A DNA stretch of 64,000 nt from Aplectana chamaeleonis (taxonomy: Eukaryota > Nematoda > Chromadorea > Rhabditida > Cosmocercidae), in the NCBI GenBank assembly GCA_029168955.1, contig JAPDOI010000010.1, positions 2,019,501 through 2,083,500 of the forward strand, read 5' to 3'. The stretch's first letter is position 1, and every line of letters starts with the position of its first letter. Made by a program: the position numbers and the translations under genes. Below, piece after piece: positions 1 to 15,010 of this stretch. The notes under the pieces were generated by a model that saw nothing but the letters and a program-made list of their open reading frames with translations, ran no database searches and was not told the DNA's origin.

Positions 1-3000
1 TCAAAAATAATTACTCTCAAATTCAGTGGGGTAGCTTCACTGTACTTTCAACGCATCCGCACAACAATTCTTCTCATGCAAAATCTCCTCTACCACGTGC
101 ATCTACACCCCACGAGTTTATGAGGCAGTCTGTAACTGTCCTGATGGAAACACACAAATATCTCGACAACCACAACAGAAGCTGCACGTGCACCTTAACA
201 TGCATAACTGCAGCAGAGATCTACTCGCACGAGGTGGCACTGCAAAAAACACAAACAGTTACTTACCTACAGGATCCAACATGATGTACATGACTTACAG
301 TTGGGTGCTGGAAGGACAGGCGCAGAAATTTTTTTAGGATGTCCATTCATGAAATCGTCAGAGTACACACAGCCTGACATCAGCGAAAATGTTGCCCAAG
401 TGTCCACTCATACATTCGGTGATTGGAGCGACGCCGTTGAAGTTATCGTCAAGTTATTGTGGAGAGTCTTGAGAGAAGTTGACTGTCCTGGCATGAAAGT
501 GACATTCAAACAGAGATCTCAAAAATAATCACTCTCAAATTCAGTGGGGTAGCTTCACTGTACTTTCAACGCATCCGCACAACAATTCTTCTCATGCAAA
601 ATCTCCTCTACCACGTGCATCTACACCCCACGAGTTTATGAGGCAGTCTGTAACTGTCCTGATGGAAACACACAAATATCTCGACAACCACAACAGAAGC
701 TGCACGTGCACCTTAACATGCATAACTGCAGCAGAGATCTACTCGCACGAGGTGGCACTGCAAAAAACACAAACAGTTACTTACCTACAGGATCCAACAT
801 GATGTACATGACTTACAGTTGGGTGCTGGAAAGACAGGCGCAGAAATTTTTATAGGATGTCCATTCATGAAATCGTCAGAGTACACACAGCCTGACATCA
901 GCGAAAATGTCGCCCAAGTGTCCACTCATACATTCGGTGATTGGAGCGACGCCGTTGAAGTTATCGTCAAGTTATTGTGGAGAGTCTTGAGAGAAGTTGA
1001 CTGTCCTGGCATGAAAGTGACATTCAAACAGAGATCTCAAAAATAATCACTCTCAAATTCAGTGGGGTAGCTTCACTGTACTTTCAACGCATCCGCACAA
1101 CAATTCTTCTCATGCAAAATCTCCTCTACCACGTGCATCTACACCCCACGAGTTTATGAGGCAGTCTGTAACTGTCCTGATGGAAACACACAAATATCTC
1201 GACAACCACAACAGAAGCTGCACGTGCACCTTAACATGCACAACTGCAGCAGAGATCTACTCGCACGAGGTGGCACTGCAAAAACACAAACAGTTACTCA
1301 CCTACAGGATCCAACATGATGTGCATGACTTACAGTTGGGCGCTGGAAGGACTGGCGCTGAGATACTCTATTGGATGTCCATCCACAAAATCGTCACAGT
1401 ACACACGGCCTGACATTAGCGAAAATGTTGCCCAAGTGTCCACTCATACCTTCGGTGGCTGAGGCGATGCCGCTGAAGAGATTGTCAAGCCATGGTGGAG
1501 AGTCTTGAGGGAAGTTGACTGTCCTGGCATGAAAGTGACATTCAAACATAGATCTAAAAATAATTACTCTCAAATTCAGTGGGTAGCTTCACTGTACTTT
1601 CAACGCATCCGCACAACAATTCTTCTCATGCAAAATCTCCTCTACCACGTGCATCTACACCCCACGAGTTTATGAGGCAGTCTGTAACTGTCCTGATGGA
1701 AACACACAAATATCTCGACAACCACAACAGAAGCTGCACGTGCACCTTAACATGCATAACTGCAGCAGAGATCTACTCGCACGAGGTGGCACTGCAAAAA
1801 ACACAAACAGTTACTTACCTACAGGATCCAACATGATGTACATGACTTACAGTTGGGTGCTGGAAGGACAGGCGCAGAAATTTTTTTAGGCTGTCCATTC
1901 ATGAAATCGTCAGAGTACACACAGCCTGACATCAGCGAAAATGTTGAACAAGTGTCCACTCATACCTTCGGTGGCTGAGGCGATGCCGCTGAAGAGATTG
2001 TCAAGCCAGGTGGAGAGTCTTGAGGGAAGTTGACTGTCCTGGCATGAAAGAGACATTCAAACATAGATCTCAAAAATAATTACTCTCAAATTCAGTGGGG
2101 TAGCTTCACTGTACTTTCAACGCATCCGCACAACAATTCTTCTCATGCAAAATCTCCTCTACCACGTGCATCTACACCCCACGAGTTTATGAGGCAGTCT
2201 GTAACTGTCCTGATGGAAACACACAAATATCTCGACAACCACAACAGAAGCTGCACGTGCACCTTAACATGCATAACTGCAGCAGATCTACTCGCACGAG
2301 GTGGCACTGCAAAAACACAAACAGTTACTTACCTACAGGATCCAACATGATGTACATGACTTACAGTTGGGTGCTGGAAGGACAGGCGCAGAAATTTTTT
2401 AGGCTGTCCATTCATGAAATCGTCAGAGTACACACAGCCTGACATCAGCGAAAATGTTGAACAAGTGTCCACTCATACCTTCGGTGGCTGAGGCGATGCC
2501 GCTGAAGAGATTGTCAAGCCAGGTGGAGAGTCTTGAGGAAGTTGACTGTCCTGGCATGAAAGAGACATTCAAACATAGATCTCAAAAATAATTACTCTCA
2601 AATTCAGTGGGGTAGCTTCACTGTACTTTCAACGCATCCGCACAACAATTCTTCTCATGCAAAATCTCCTCTACCACGTGCATCTACACCCCACGAGTTT
2701 ATGAGGCAGTCTGTAACTGTCCTGATGGAAACACACAAATATCTCGACAACCACAACAGAAGCTGCACGTGCACCTTAACATGCATAACTGCAGCAGAGA
2801 TCTACTTCGCACGAGGTGGCACTGCAAAAAACACAAACAGTTACTTACCTACAGGATCCAACATGATGTACATGACTTACAGTTGGGTGCTGGAAGGACA
2901 GGCGCAGAAATTTATTTAGGATGTCCATTCATGAAATCGTCAGAGTACACACAGCCTGACATCAGCGAAAATGTTGCCCAAGTGTCCACCATACATTCGG

Positions 3001-6000
3001 TGATTGGAGCGATGCCGTTGAAGTTATCGTCAAGTTATTGTGGAGAGTCTTGAGAGAAGTTGACTGTCCTGGCATGAAAGTGACATTCAAACAGAGATCT
3101 CAAAAATAATCACTCTCAAATTCAGTGGGGTAGCTTCACTGTACTTTCAACGCATCCGCACAACAATTCTTCTCATGCAAAATCTCCTCTACCACGTGCA
3201 TCTACACCCCACGAGTTTATGAGGCAGTCTGTAACTGTCCTGATGGAAACACACAAATATCTCGACAACCACAACAGAAGCTGCACGTGCACCTTAACAT
3301 GCATAACTGCAGCAGAGATCTACTCGCACGAGGTGGCACTGCAAAAAACACAAACAGTTACTTACCTACAGGATCCAACATGATTTACATGAGGTACAGT
3401 TGCGAGCTGGAAGGACAGGCGCTGAGATACTCTATTGGATGTCCATCCACAAAATCGTCACAGTACACACGACCTGACATTAGCGAAAATGTTGCCCAAG
3501 TGTCCACTCATACCTTCGGTGGCTGAGGCAATGCCGCTGAAGAGATTGTCAAGCCATGGTGGAGAGTCTTGAGAGAAGTTGACTGTCCTGGCATGAAAGT
3601 GACATTCAAACAGAGATCTCAAAAATAATCACTCTCAAATTCAGTGGGGTAGCTTCACTGTACTCTTCAACGCATCCGCACAACAATTCTTCTCATGCAA
3701 AATCTCCTCTACCACGTGCATCTACACCCCACGAGTTTATGAGGCAGTCTGTAACTGTCCTGATGGAAACACACAAATATCTCGACAACCACAACAGAAG
3801 CTGCACGTGCACCTTAACATGCATAACTGCAGCAGAGATCTACTCGCACGAGGTGGCACTGCAAAAAACACAAACAGTTACTCACCTACAGGATCCAACA
3901 TGATTTACATGACTTACAGTTGGGCGCTGGAAGGACAGGCGCTGAGATACTCTATTGGATGTCCATCCACAAAATCGTCACAGTACATACGGCCTGACAT
4001 AGCGAAAATGTTGCCCAAGTGTCCACTCATACCTTCGGTGGCTGAGGCAATGCCGCTGAAGAGATTGTCAAGCCATGGTGGAGAGTCTTGAGAGAAGTTG
4101 ACTGTCCTGGCATGAAAGTGACATTCAAACAGAGATCTCAAAAATAATCACTCTCAAATTCAGTGGAGTAGCTTCACTGTACTTTCAACGCATCCGCACA
4201 ACAATTCTTCTCATGCAAAATCTCCTCTACCACGTGCATCTACACCCCACGAGTTTATGAGGCAGTCTGTAACTGTCCTGATGGAAACACACACATATCT
4301 CGACAACCACAACAGAAGCTGCACGTGCACCTTAACATGCACAACTGCAGCAGAGATCTACTCGCACGAGGTGGCACTGCAAAAACACAAACAGTTACTC
4401 ACCTACAGGATCTAACATGATGTGCATGACTTACAGTTGGGCGCTGGAAGGACTGGCGCTGAGATACTCTATTGGATGTCCATCCACAAAATCGTCACAG
4501 TACATACGGCCTGACATAGCGAAAATGTTGCCCAAGTGTCCACTCATACCTTCGGTGGCTGAGGCAATGCCGCTGAAGAGATTGTCAAGCCATGGTGGAG
4601 AGTCTTGAGAGAAGTTGACTGTCCTGGCATGAAAGTGACATTCAAACAGAGATCTCAAAAATAATCACTCTCAAATTCAGTGGAGTAGCTTCACTGTACT
4701 TTCAACGCATCCGCACAACAATTCTTCTCATGCAAAAGTTCCTCTACCACGTGCATCTACACCCCACGAGTTTATGAGGCAGTCTGTAACTGTCCTGATG
4801 GAAACACACAAATATCTCGACAACCACAACAAAAACTGCACGTGCACCTTAACATGCATATCTGCAGCAGAGGTCTACTCGCACGAGATGGCACTGCAAA
4901 AAACACAAACAGTTACTTACCTACAGGATCCAACATGATGTACATGAGATACAGTTGGGTGCTGGAAGGACAGGCGCTCATATACTCTATTGGATGTACA
5001 TCCATAAAATCGTCACAGTACACACGACCTGACATTAGCGAAAATGTTGCCCAAGTGTCCGCTCATACCTTCGGTGGCTGAGGCGATGCCGCTGAAGAGA
5101 TTGTCAAGCCATGGTGGAGAGTCTTGTGGGAAGTTGACTCTCCTGGCATGAAAGTGACATTCAAAGATAAATCTCAAAAATAACTACTCTCAAATTCAGT
5201 GGGGTAGCTTCACTGTACTTTCAGGGCATCCGTACAACAATTCTTCTCAAGGAAAATCTCCTCTACCACGTGCATCTACACCCCACGAGTTTATGAGGCA
5301 GTCAGTCTGTAACTGTCCTGATGGAAACACACAAATATCTCGACAACCACAGCAAAACCTACACGTGCTCCTCAACATGCATAACTGCAGCAGAGGTCTA
5401 TTTGCATGAGGTGGCGCTGCAAAAAACACAGACAGTTACTTACCTACAGGATCCAACATGATGTACATGACTTACAGTTGGGTGCTGGAAGGACAGGCGC
5501 TGAGATAATTTTTTTAGGATGTCCATTCATGAAATCGTCAGCAGTACACACGGCCTGACATCAGCGAAAAATGTTGCCCAAGTGTCCACTCATACATTCG
5601 GTGGCTGAGGCGATGCCGCTGAAGAGATTGTCAAGCCATTGTGGAGAGTCTTGAGGGAAGTTGACTGTCCTGGCATGAAAGTGACATTCAAACATAGATC
5701 TCAAAAATAATTACTCTCAAATTCAGTGGGGTAGCTTCACTGTACTTTCAACGCATCCGCACAACAATTCTTCTCATGCAAAATCTCCTCTACCACGTGC
5801 ATCTACACCCCACGAGTTTATGAGGCAGTCTGTAACTGTCCTGATGGAAACACACAAATATCTCGACAACCACAACAGAAGCTGCACGTGCACCTTAACA
5901 TGCATAACTGCAGCAGAGATCTACTCGCACGAGGTGGCACTGCAAAAAACACAAACAGTTACTTACCTACAGGATCCAACATGATGTACATGACTTACAG

Positions 6001-9000
6001 TTGGGTGCTGGAAGGACAGGCGCAGAAATTTATTTAGGATGTCCATTCATGAAATCGTCAGAGTACACACAGCCTGACATCAGCGAAAATGTTGCCCAAG
6101 TGTCCACTCATACATTCGGTGATTGGAGCGACGCCGTTGAAGTTATCGTCAAGTTATTGTGGAGAGTCTTGAGAGAAGTTGACTGTCCTGGCATGAAAGT
6201 GACATTCAAACAGAGATCTCAAAAATAATCACTCTCAAATTCAGTGGGGTAGCTTCACTGTACTTTCTTCAACGCATCCGCACAACAATTCTTCTCATGC
6301 AAAATCTCCTCTACCACGTGCATCTACACCCCACGAGTTTATGAGGCAGTCTGTAACTGTCCTGATGGAAACACACAAATATCTCGACAACCACAACAGA
6401 AGCTGCACGTGCACCTTAACATGCATAACTGCAGCAGAGATCTACTCGCACGAGGTGGCACTGCAAAACACAAACAGTTACTTACCTACAGGATCCAACA
6501 TGATTTACATGAGGTACAGTTGCGAGCTGGAAGGACAGGCGCTGAGATACTCTATTGGATGTCCATCCACAAAATCGTCACAGTACATACGGCCTGACAT
6601 AGCGAAAATGTTGCCCAAGTGTCCACTCATACCTTCGGTGGCTGAGGCAATGCCGCTGAAGAGATTGTCAAGCCATGGTGGAGAGTCTTGAGAGAAGTTG
6701 ACTGTCCTGGCATGAAAGTGACATTCAAACAGAGATCTCAAAAATAATCACTCTCAAATTCAGTGGAGTAGCTTCACTGTACTTTCAACGCATCCGCACA
6801 ACAATTCTTCTCATGCAAAATCTCCTCTACCACGTGCATCTACACCCCACGAGTTTATGAGGCAGTCTGTAACTGTCCTGATGGAAACACACACATATCT
6901 CGACAACCACAACAGAAGCTGCACGTGCACCTTAACATGCACAACTGCAGCAGAGATCTACTCGCACGAGGTGGCACTGCAAAAACACAAACAGTTACTC
7001 ACCTACAGGATCTAACACGATGTGCATGACTTACAGTTGGGCGCTGGAAGGACTGGCGCTGAGATACTCTATTGGATGTCCATCCACAAAATCGTCACAG
7101 TACACACGGCCTGACATTAGCGAAAATGTTGCCCAAGTGTCCACTCATACCTTCGGCGGCTGAGGCGCAGCGGCTGAAGAGATTGTCAAGACAGGTGGAG
7201 AGTCGTGAGGGAAGTTGACTGACCTGGCATGAAAGAGACATTCAAACATAGATCTCAAAAATAATTACTCTCAAATTCAGTGGGGTAGCTTCACTGTACT
7301 TTCAACGCATCCGCACAACAATTCTTCTCATGCAAAATCTCCTCTACCACGTGCATCTACACCCCACGAGTTTATGAGGCAGTCTGTAACTGTCCTGATG
7401 GAAACACACAAATATCTCGACAACCACAACAGAAGCTGCACGTGCACCTTAACATGCATAACTGCAGCAGAGATCTACTCGCACGAGGTGGCACTGCAAA
7501 AACACAAACAGTTACTTACCTACAGGATCCAACATGATGTACATGACTTACAGTTGGGTGCTGGAAGGACAGGCGCAGAAATTTTTAGGATGTCCATCCA
7601 CAAAATCGTCAGAGTACACACAGCCTGACATCAGCGAAAATGTTGCCCAAGTGTCCACTCATACCTTCGGTGGCTGAGGCGATGCCGCTGAAGAGATTGT
7701 CAAGTTAGGTGGAGAGTCTTGAGGGAAGTTGACTGTCCTGGCATGAAAGTGACATTCAAACATAGATCTCAAAAATAATTACTCTCAAATTCAGTGGGGT
7801 AGCTTCACTGTACTTTCAACGCATCCGCACAACAATTCTTCTCATGCAAAATCTCCTCTACCACGTGCATCTACACCCCACGAGTTTATGAGGCAGTCTG
7901 TAACTGTCCTGATGGAAACACACAAATATCTCGACAACCACAACAGAAGCTGCACGTGCACCTTAACATGCATAACTGCAGCAGAGATCTACTCGCACGA
8001 GGTGGCACTGCAAAAACACAAACAGTTACTTACCTACAGGATCCAACATGATGGACATGACTTACAGTTGGGTGCTGGAAGGACAGGCGGAGAAATTTTT
8101 AGGCTGTCCATTCATGAAATCGTCAGAGTACACACAGCCTGACATCAGCGAAAATGTTGAACAAGTGTCCACTCATACCTTCGGTGGCTGAGGCGATGCC
8201 GCTGAAGAGATTGTCAAGCCAGGTGGAGAGTCTTGAGGGAAGTTGACTGTCCTGGCATGAAAGTGACATTCAAACAGAGATCTCAAAAATAATCACTCTC
8301 AAATTCAGTGGGGTAGCTTCACTGTACTTTCAACGCATCCGCACAACAATTCTTCTCATGCAAAATCTCCTCTACCACGTGCATCTACACCCCACGAGTT
8401 TATGAGGCAGTCTGTAACTGTCCTGATGGAAACACACAAATATCTCGACAACCACAACAGAAGCTGCACGTGCACCTTAACATGCATAACTGCAGCAGAG
8501 ATCTACTCGCACGAGGTGGCACTGCAAAAAACAGACAGTTACTTACCTACAGGATCCAACATGATGTACATGAGATACAGTTGGGTGCTGGAAGGACAGG
8601 CGCTCATATACTCTATTGGATGTACATCCATAAAATCGTCACAGTACACACAGCCTGACATCAGCGAAAATGTTGCCCAAGTGTCCACTCATACCTTCGG
8701 TGGCTGAGGCGATGCCGCTGAAGAGATTGTCAAGCCATGGTGGAGAGTCTTGTGGGAAGTTGACTCTCCTGGCATGAAAGTGACATTCAAACATAGATCT
8801 AAAAAATAATTACTCTCAAATTCAGTGGGGTAGCTTCACTGTACTTTCAACGCATCCGCACAACAATTCTTCTCATGCAAAATCTCCTCTACCACGTGCA
8901 TCTACACCCCACGAGTTTATGAGGCAGTCTGTAACTGTCCTGATGGAAACACACAAATATCTCGACAACCACAACAGAAGCTGCACGTGCACCTTAACAT

Positions 9001-12000
9001 GCATAACTGCAGCAGAGATCTACTCGCACGAGGTGGCACTGCAAAAACACAAACAGTTACTTACCTACAGGATCCAACATGATGTACATGACTTACAGTT
9101 GGGTGCTGGAAGGACAGGCGCTGAGATAATTTATTTAGGATGTCCATTCATGAAATCGTCAGAGTACACACAGCCTGACATCAGCGAAAATGTTGCCCAA
9201 GTGTCCACCATACCTTCGGTGGCTGGAGGCGATGCCGCTGAAGAGATTGTCAAGCCAGGTGGAGAGTCTTGAGAGAAGTTGACTGTCCTGGCATGAAAGT
9301 GACATTCAAACAGAGATCTCAAAAATAATTACTCTCAAATTCAGTGGGGTAGCTTCACTGTACTTTCAACGCATCCGCACAACAATTCTTCTCATGCAAA
9401 ATCTCCTCTACCACGTGCATCTACACCCCACGAGTTTATGAGGCAGTCTGTAACTGTCCTGATGGAAACACACAAATATCTCGACAACCACAACAGAAGC
9501 TGCACGTGCACCTTAACATGCATAACTGCAGCAGAGATCTACTCGCACGAGGTGGCACTGCAAAAAACACAAACAGTTACTTACCTACAGGATCCAACAT
9601 GATGTGCATGACTTACAGTTGGGCGCTGGAAGGACTGGCGCTGAGATACTCTATTGCTGGTCCATCCACAAAATCGTCACAGTACACACGGCCTGACATC
9701 AGCGAAAATGTTGCCCAAGTGTCCACTCATACCTTCGGTGGCTGGAGGCAATGCCGCTGAAGAGATTGTCAAGCCATGGTGGAGAGTCTTGAGAGAAGTT
9801 GACTGTCCTGGCATGAAAGTGACATTCAAACAGAGATCTCAAAAATAATCACTCTCAAATTCAGTGGGGTAGCTTCACTGTACTTTCAACGCATCCGCAC
9901 AACAATTCTTCTCATGCAAAATCTCCTCTACCACGTGCATCTACACCCCACGAGTTTATGAGGCAGTCTGTAACTGTCCTGATGGAAACACACAAATATC
10001 TCGACAACCACAACAGGAGCTGCACGCGCACCTTAACATGCATAACTGCAGCAGAGATCTACTCGCACGAGGTGGCACTGCAAAAACACAAACAGTTACT
10101 CACCTACAGGATCCAACATGATGTACATGACTTACAGTTGCGAGCTGGAAGGACAGGCGCTGAGATACTCTATTGGATGTCCATCCACAAAATCGTCACA
10201 GTACATACGGCCTGACATAGCGAAAATGTTGCCCAAGTGTCCACTCATACCTTCGGTGGCTGAGGCAATGCCGCTGAAGAGATTGTCAAGCCATGGTGGA
10301 GAGTCTTGAGAGAAGTTGACTGTCCTGGCATGAAAGTGACATTCAAACAGAGATCTCAAAATAATCACTCTCAAATTCAGTGGAGTAGCTTCACTGTACT
10401 TTCAACGCATCCCCACAACAATTCTTCTCATGCAAAATCTCCTCTACCACGTGCATCTACACCCCACGAGTTTATGAGGCAGTCTGTAACTGTCCTGATG
10501 GAAACACACACATATCTCGACAACCACAACAGAAGCTGCACGTGCACCTTAACATGCACAACTGCAGCAGAGATCTACTCGCACGAGGTGGCACTGCAAA
10601 AACACAAACAGTTACTCACCTACAGGATCTAACATGATGTGCATGACTTACAGTTGGGCGCTGGAAGGACTGGCGCTGAGATACTCTATTGGATGTCCAT
10701 CCACAAAATCGTCACAGTACACACGGCCTGACATTAGCGAAAATGTTGCCCAAGTGTCCACTCATACCTTCGGTGGCTGAGGCGATGCCGCTGAAGAGAT
10801 TGTCAAGACAGGTGGAGAGTCTTGAGGGAAGTTGACTGTCCTGGCATGAAAGAGACATTCAAACATAGATCTCAAAAATAATTACTCTCAAATTCAGTGG
10901 GGTAGCTTCACTGTACTTTCAACGCATCCGCACAACAATTCTTCTCATGCAAAATCTCCTCTACCACGTGCATCTACACCCCACGAGTTTATGAGGCAGT
11001 CTGTAACTGTCCTGATGGAAACACACAAATATCTCGACAACCACAACAGAAGCTGCACGTGCACCTTAACATGCATAACTGCAGCAGAGATCTACTCGCA
11101 CGAGGTGGCACTGCAAAAAACACAAACAGTTACTTACCTACAGGATCCAACATGATGTACATGACTTACAGTTGGGTGCTGGAAAGACAGGCGCAGAAAT
11201 TTTTTTAGGATGTCCATTCATGAAATCGTCAGAGTACACACAATCTCCTCTACCACGTGCATCTACACCCCACGAGTTTATGAGGCAGTCTGTAACTGTC
11301 CTGATGGAAACACACAAATATCTCGACAACCACAACAGAAGCTGCACGTGCACCTTAACATGCATAACTGCAGCAGAGATCTACTCGCACGAGGTGGCAC
11401 TGCAAAAAACACAAACAGTTACTTACCTACAGGATCCAACATGATGTACATGACTTACAGTTGGGTGCTGGAAGGACAGGCGCAGAAATTTTTTTAGGAT
11501 GTCCATTCATGAAATCGTCAGAGTACACACAGCCTGACATCAGCGAAAATGTTGCCCAAGTGTCCACTCATACATTCGGTGATTGGAGCGACGCCGTTGA
11601 AGTTATCGTCAAGTTATTGTGGAGAGTCTTGAGAGAAGTTGACTGTCCTGGCATGAAAGTGACATTCAAACAGAGGTCTCAAAATAATCACTCTCAAATT
11701 CAGTGGGGTAGCTTCACTGTACTTTCAACGCATCCGCACAACAATTCTTCTCATGCAAAATCTCCTCTACCACGTGCATCTACACCCCACGAGTTTATGA
11801 GGCAGTCTGTAACTGTCCTGATGGAAACACACAAATATCTCGACAACCACAACAGAAGCTGCACGTGCACCTTAACATGCATAACTGCAGCAGAGATCTA
11901 CTCGCACGAGGTGGCACTGCAAAAACACAAACAGTTACTTACCTACAGGATCCAACATGATGTACATGACTTACAGTTGGGTGCTGGAAAGACAGGCGCA

Positions 12001-14785
12001 GAAATTTTTTTATGATGTCCATTCATGAAATCGTCAGAGTACACACAGCCTGACATCAGCGAAAATGTTGCCCAAGTGTCCACTCATACATTCGGTGATT
12101 GGAGCGACGCCGTTGAAGTTATCGTCAAGTTATTGTGGAGAGTCTTGAGAGAAGTTGACTGTCCTGGCATGAAAGTGACATTCAAACAGAGATCTCAAAA
12201 ATAATCACTCTCAAATTCAGTGGGGTAGCTTCACTGTACTTTCAACGCATCCGCACAACAATTCTTCTCATTCAAAATCTCCTCTACCACGTGCATCTAC
12301 ACCCCACGAGTTTATGAGGCAGTCTGTAACTGTCCTGATGGAAACACACAAATATCTCGACAACCACAACAGAAGCTGCACGTGCACCTTAACATGCATA
12401 ACTGCAGCAGAGATCTACTCGCACGAGGTGGCACTGCAAAAAACACAAACAGTTACTTACCTACAGGATCCAACATGATGTGCATGACTTACAGTTGGGC
12501 GCTGGAAGGACTGGCGCTGAGATACTCTATTGGATGTCCATCCACAAAATCGTCACAGTACATACGGCCTGACATAGCGAAAATGTTGCCCAAGTGTCCA
12601 CTCATACCTTCGGTGGCTGAGGCAATGCCGCTGAAGAGATTGTCAAGCCATGGTGGAGAGTCTTGAGAGAAGTTGACTGTCCTGGCATGAAAGTGACATT
12701 CAAACAGGGATCTCAAAAATAATCACTCTCAAATTCAGTGGAGTAGCTTCACTGTACTTTCAGCGCATCCGCACAACAATTCTTCTCATGCAAAATCTCC
12801 TCTACCACGTGCATCTACACCCCACGAGTTTATGAGGCAGTCTGTAACTGTCCTGATGGAAACACACAAATATCTCGACAACCACAACAGAAGCTGCACG
12901 TGCACCTTAACATGCACAACTGCAGCAGAGATCTACTCGCACGAGGTGGCACTGCAAAAACACAAACAGTTTTTCACCTACAGGATCCAACATGATGTGC
13001 ATGACTTACAGTTGGGCGCTGGAAGGACTGGCGCTGAGATACTCTATTGGATGTCCATCCACAAAATCGTCACAGTACACACGGCCTGACATTAGCGAAA
13101 ATGTTGCCCAAGTGTCCACTCATACCTTCGGTGGCTGAGGCGATGCCGCTGAAGAGATTGTCAAGCCATGGTGGAGAGTCTTGAGGGAAGTTGACTGTCC
13201 TGGCATGAAAGTGACATTCAAACATAGATCTAAAAAATAATTACTCTCAAATTCAGTGGGGTAGCTTCACTGTACTTTCAACGCATCCGCACAACAATTC
13301 TTCTCATGCAAAATCTCCTCTACCACGTGCATCTACACCCCACGAGTTTATGAGGCAGTCTGTAACTGTCCTGATGGAAACACACAAATATCTCGACAAC
13401 CACAACAGAAGCTGCCGTGCACCTTAACATGCATAACTGCAGCAGAGATCTACTCGCACGAGGTGGCACTGCAAAAAACAAATAGTTACTTACCTACAGG
13501 ATCCAACATGATGTACATGACTTACAGTTGGGTGCTGGAAGGACAGGCGCAGAAATTTTTTTAGGCTGTCCATTCATGAAATCGTCAGAGTACACACAGC
13601 CTGACATCAGCGAAAATGTTGAACAAGTGTCCACTCATACCTTCGGTAGCTGAGGCGATGCCGCTGAAGAGATTGTCAAGCCAGGTGGAGAGTCTTGAGG
13701 GAAGTTGACTGTCCTGGCATGAAAGAGACATTCAAACATAGATCTCAAAATAATTACTCTCAAATTCAGTGGGGTAGCTTCACTGTACTTTCAACGCATC
13801 CGCACAACAATTCTTCTCATGCAAAATCTCCTCTACCACGTGCATCTACACCCCACGAGTTTATGAGGCAGTCTGTAACTGTCCTGATGGAAACACACAA
13901 ATATCTCGACAACCACAACAGAAGCTGCACGTGCACCTTAACATGCATAACTGCAGCAGAGATCTACTCGCACGAGGTGGCACTGCAAAAAACACAAACA
14001 GTTCCTTACCTACAGGATCCAACATGATGTACATGACTTACAGTTGGGTGCTGGAAGGACAGGCGCAGAAATTTTTTTAGGATGTCCATTCATGAAATCG
14101 TCAGAGTACACACAGCCTGACATCAGCGAAAATGTTGCCCAAGTGTCCACTCATACATTCGGTGATTGGAGCGACGCCGTTGAAGTTATCGTCAAGTTAT
14201 TGTGGAGAGTCGTGAAGGAAGTCGACTGTCCTGACTTGTCAGTGAGTTTCAAAGATATATCACCAAATTAACTATTCTAAAAAAACTAATTCCAAATTCA
14301 GTGGAACAGCTTCACTTTCTCTCCAAGAGATCCGCACAACAATTCTCCTGCAAGTTTTCCTCAACCACGTGCACCTGCACTCCACAAGTTTATGAGGCAG
14401 TCTGCAACTATCCTGATGGAAACACAAATATCCCGCCAACCACAACAAAAAGTACACGTGCACCTTAGCATGCATAACTGCAGCAGAGGTCCATTTGCGT
14501 GAGGTGGCGCTGCGAAAAACACAGACAGTTACTTACCTACAGGATCCAAAATGATGTACATGAGGTACAGTTGCGAGGTGGAAGGACAGGCGCTGAGATA
14601 ATCTATTGGATGTCCATTCACGAAATTGTCAGAGTACATACGGCCAGCGAAAATGTTGCCCAAGTGTTGACTCATAACTTCGGTGGTTGGAGAAATCCCG
14701 TTGAAAAGATTGTCGAATCATGGTGGAGAGTCGTGCGGGAAGTAGACTAACCTGCCATAAAAGTGACTTTCAAAGGAAAATCTCA
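1..14785. repeat. 518-bp satellite DNA array, about 28 monomers
   Basis: The phrase ACTCTCAAATTCAGTGGGGT recurs every 512-529 bp (near 12, 530, 1,048, 1,565, 2,082 and on to about 13,757). The array runs off the left edge of the window. Each monomer carries two CACGTG hexamers (in CTACCACGTGCATC and GCTGCACGTGCACC). The first half of the monomer is nearly invariant. The second half, from the TTACAGTTG tract to the AGAGATCTCAAAAATAA boundary, comes in several versions (see findings). Many short open frames cross the monomers, but single-base indels change frame from copy to copy and no frame is kept throughout, so I do not call genes. One monomer is truncated at 11,241. I do not recognise the satellite. 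Confidence 0.97.
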
Positions 14786-15010
14786 AAAACAACTAATTTC
14801 GAAAACAACTAATCTCAAACTAAGTGAGGCAGCTCCAGTGTCCTTCCTAGACATCCGCACAACACCCCTCCCCATGCAAGCTATCCGCGACCACTGGCAC
14901 CTGCACCCCTCGAGTCTATGAGGCATTCTACAAGTATCCGGAACAGGGTCAAGCAACCCGTTGAAAAAACTGCGATCATGGTTGCGATACCCCCTCCAGC
15001 GATGCCGAAA
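14786..15010 (+). repeat. Degenerate terminal satellite monomer
   Basis: After a diverged monomer (about 14,264-14,785), a last partial copy is recognisable by CATCCGCACAACA, a CACCTGCACCCC tract, GAGTCTATGAGGCA and a degraded version of the CCTGATGGAAACA box. It breaks off near 15,010. Divergence rises monomer by monomer toward this edge, as expected where unequal exchange no longer homogenises copies. Confidence 0.8.

Noticed and set aside
301..14271. Dozens of 60-184 codon frames in the first 14 kb with near-identical peptides, as if a tandem gene family
   Set aside because: They are the 518-bp satellite. Monomer lengths vary from 512 to 529 bp, so frames break from copy to copy. There are no introns, no consistent start, and different frames are open in different monomers.
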